In this document: one piece after another, positions 7,204 through 7,516 of the stretch
Position numbering within the stretch: position 1 is the stretch's first letter
Layout: each line of letters starts with the position of its first letter
From: CAKRHR01 sp964423195
GTDB taxonomy: Bacteria > Bacillota > Clostridia > Lachnospirales > Lachnospiraceae
Assembly: GCA_964423195.1 (NCBI GenBank)
Contig: CAYRDY010000097.1
Span: 1-7,516, forward strand
Length of the DNA: 7,516 bases
Reading direction: 5' to 3'
The notes under the pieces: model-generated
Told to the model about the DNA's origin: nothing
Database searches by the model: none
What the model saw: the letters and a program-made list of their open reading frames with translations, nothing else
Translations under genes and position numbers: made by a program

Positions 7204-7352
7204 CGGCCCGTGCCGGCGGCCCCCGCACATCTGGCAGGAAACCGTGGCGGCTGCGTGCCGGCGGCCCCGCACATCTGGCGGGGAAGCGTGACGGCTGCGT
7301 GCCGGCGGCCCTGCATCTGGCAGGAACCATGACGGCCCGCGCCGGCGGATGG
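7193..7352 (+). repeat. GC-rich tandem repeat / hairpin array between rpoB and rpoC
   Basis: Imperfect direct repeats occupy nearly all the rpoB-rpoC spacer: unit 1 7201-7244 (44 bp), unit 2 7245-7288 (44 bp), unit 3 7289-7329 (41 bp) and a partial unit 4 7330-7352. Each starts TGACGG or TGGCGG. The 27 bases at 7193-7219, which include the last rpoB codons and its stop, recur at 7322-7348 with one difference, exactly 129 bp apart. Each unit contains CGGC paired with GCCG over a 4-5 nt loop (7204-7215, 7248-7260, 7292-7304, 7333-7344). Units 1-3 contain a second stem-loop, best in unit 2 (CCCCGC/GCGGGG, 7265-7283) and unit 3 (CCTGC/GCAGG, 7310-7324); unit 1 has one mismatch. No T-run follows, so these are not intrinsic terminators. 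The function is unknown. It could be a REP-like element, an RNA-stability element, or a neutral expansion. Confidence 0.85.
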
Positions 7353-7383
7353 AAAATCATTCATATAGAAGGGAGTATCACTC

Positions 7384-7516
7384 ATGCCTGAGACGAACGA
7401 AACTTATCAGCCCATGACGTTTGACGCGATAAAGATTGGCCTGGCTTCACCGGAGAAGATCCTGGAATGGTCCCACGGGGAAGTGAAGAAACCGGAAACG
7501 ATCAATTACAGGACGC
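7384..7516 (+). CDS. rpoC: DNA-directed RNA polymerase subunit beta' (N-terminal fragment, runs off window)
   Basis: The first 44 codons of the beta' subunit, which contributes the catalytic Mg-binding loop (outside this window) and the clamp. The visible protein begins MPETNETYQP and continues with FDAIKIGLASPEKILEWS and HGEVKKPETINYRT, the typical RpoC N-terminal block that leads into the zinc-binding region. The ATG at 7384 is supported by AAGGGAG ending 8 nt upstream (7369-7375) and by homology from the first residues. It lies 180 nt after the rpoB stop, longer than a minimal spacer because of the repeat array. The lack of any promoter or terminator between the genes indicates co-transcription with rpoB. 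The gene is cut by the window edge and shows no sign of being broken. Confidence 0.96.
   Translation, partial: MPETNETYQPMTFDAIKIGLASPEKILEWSHGEVKKPETINYRT

Noticed and set aside
7201..7352. CRISPR array
   Set aside because: The repeat units are directly adjacent with no unique spacers, vary in sequence and length, and no cas gene is present.
7201..7352. Intrinsic terminator or attenuator between rpoB and rpoC
   Set aside because: The hairpins are GC-rich but none is followed by a T-run; the sequence after the array is mixed and leads straight to the rpoC ribosome binding site.

Overview
The window looks like a piece of chromosome from a GC-rich clostridial bacterium, most likely a gut-type member of the Lachnospiraceae. 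This is inferred from the RpoB and RpoC N-terminal sequences, the long acidic RpoB C-terminus, strong AGGAG-type ribosome binding sites and sigma-A-type promoters in AT-rich intergenic DNA. No phage, IS, CRISPR or RNA gene is visible.

Left half (minus strand, transcribed right to left): a complete molybdate ABC transporter operon, modA-modB-modC. It encodes a lipoprotein binding protein, a membrane permease that starts with TTG behind a strong ribosome binding site, and an ATPase with an unusual insertion of about 42 residues before its signature motif. Gaps between the genes are 46 and 38 nt. A candidate promoter (TTGCAA-18-TATAAT) lies about 40 nt upstream of modA. Positions 1-82, downstream of modC, show no convincing terminator hairpin or gene start.

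Centre: a 344-bp divergent intergenic region (2987-3330). It holds the modABC promoter, an unassigned stretch of about 130 bp, a strong rpoB promoter (TTGACA-18-TATGAT with an extended -10) and a leader of about 100 nt with two small hairpins. rpoB is not directly preceded by rplJ-rplL here, so rpoBC appears to have its own promoter.

Right half (plus strand): complete rpoB (RNA polymerase beta, 1290 aa, rifampicin pocket of the sensitive type) and the first 44 codons of rpoC (beta'). Between them, instead of a short spacer, lies an array of 41-44 bp GC-rich direct repeats that begins within the last codons of rpoB. Each unit can form small hairpins, and one stem shows a compensatory base change between units. 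This array is the most unusual element in the window. It lies inside an essential co-transcribed operon, so its RNA must be made each time rpoC is transcribed from the rpoB promoter.

No clearly new multi-gene system was found. The repeat array and the ModC insertion are the items most worth a second look.
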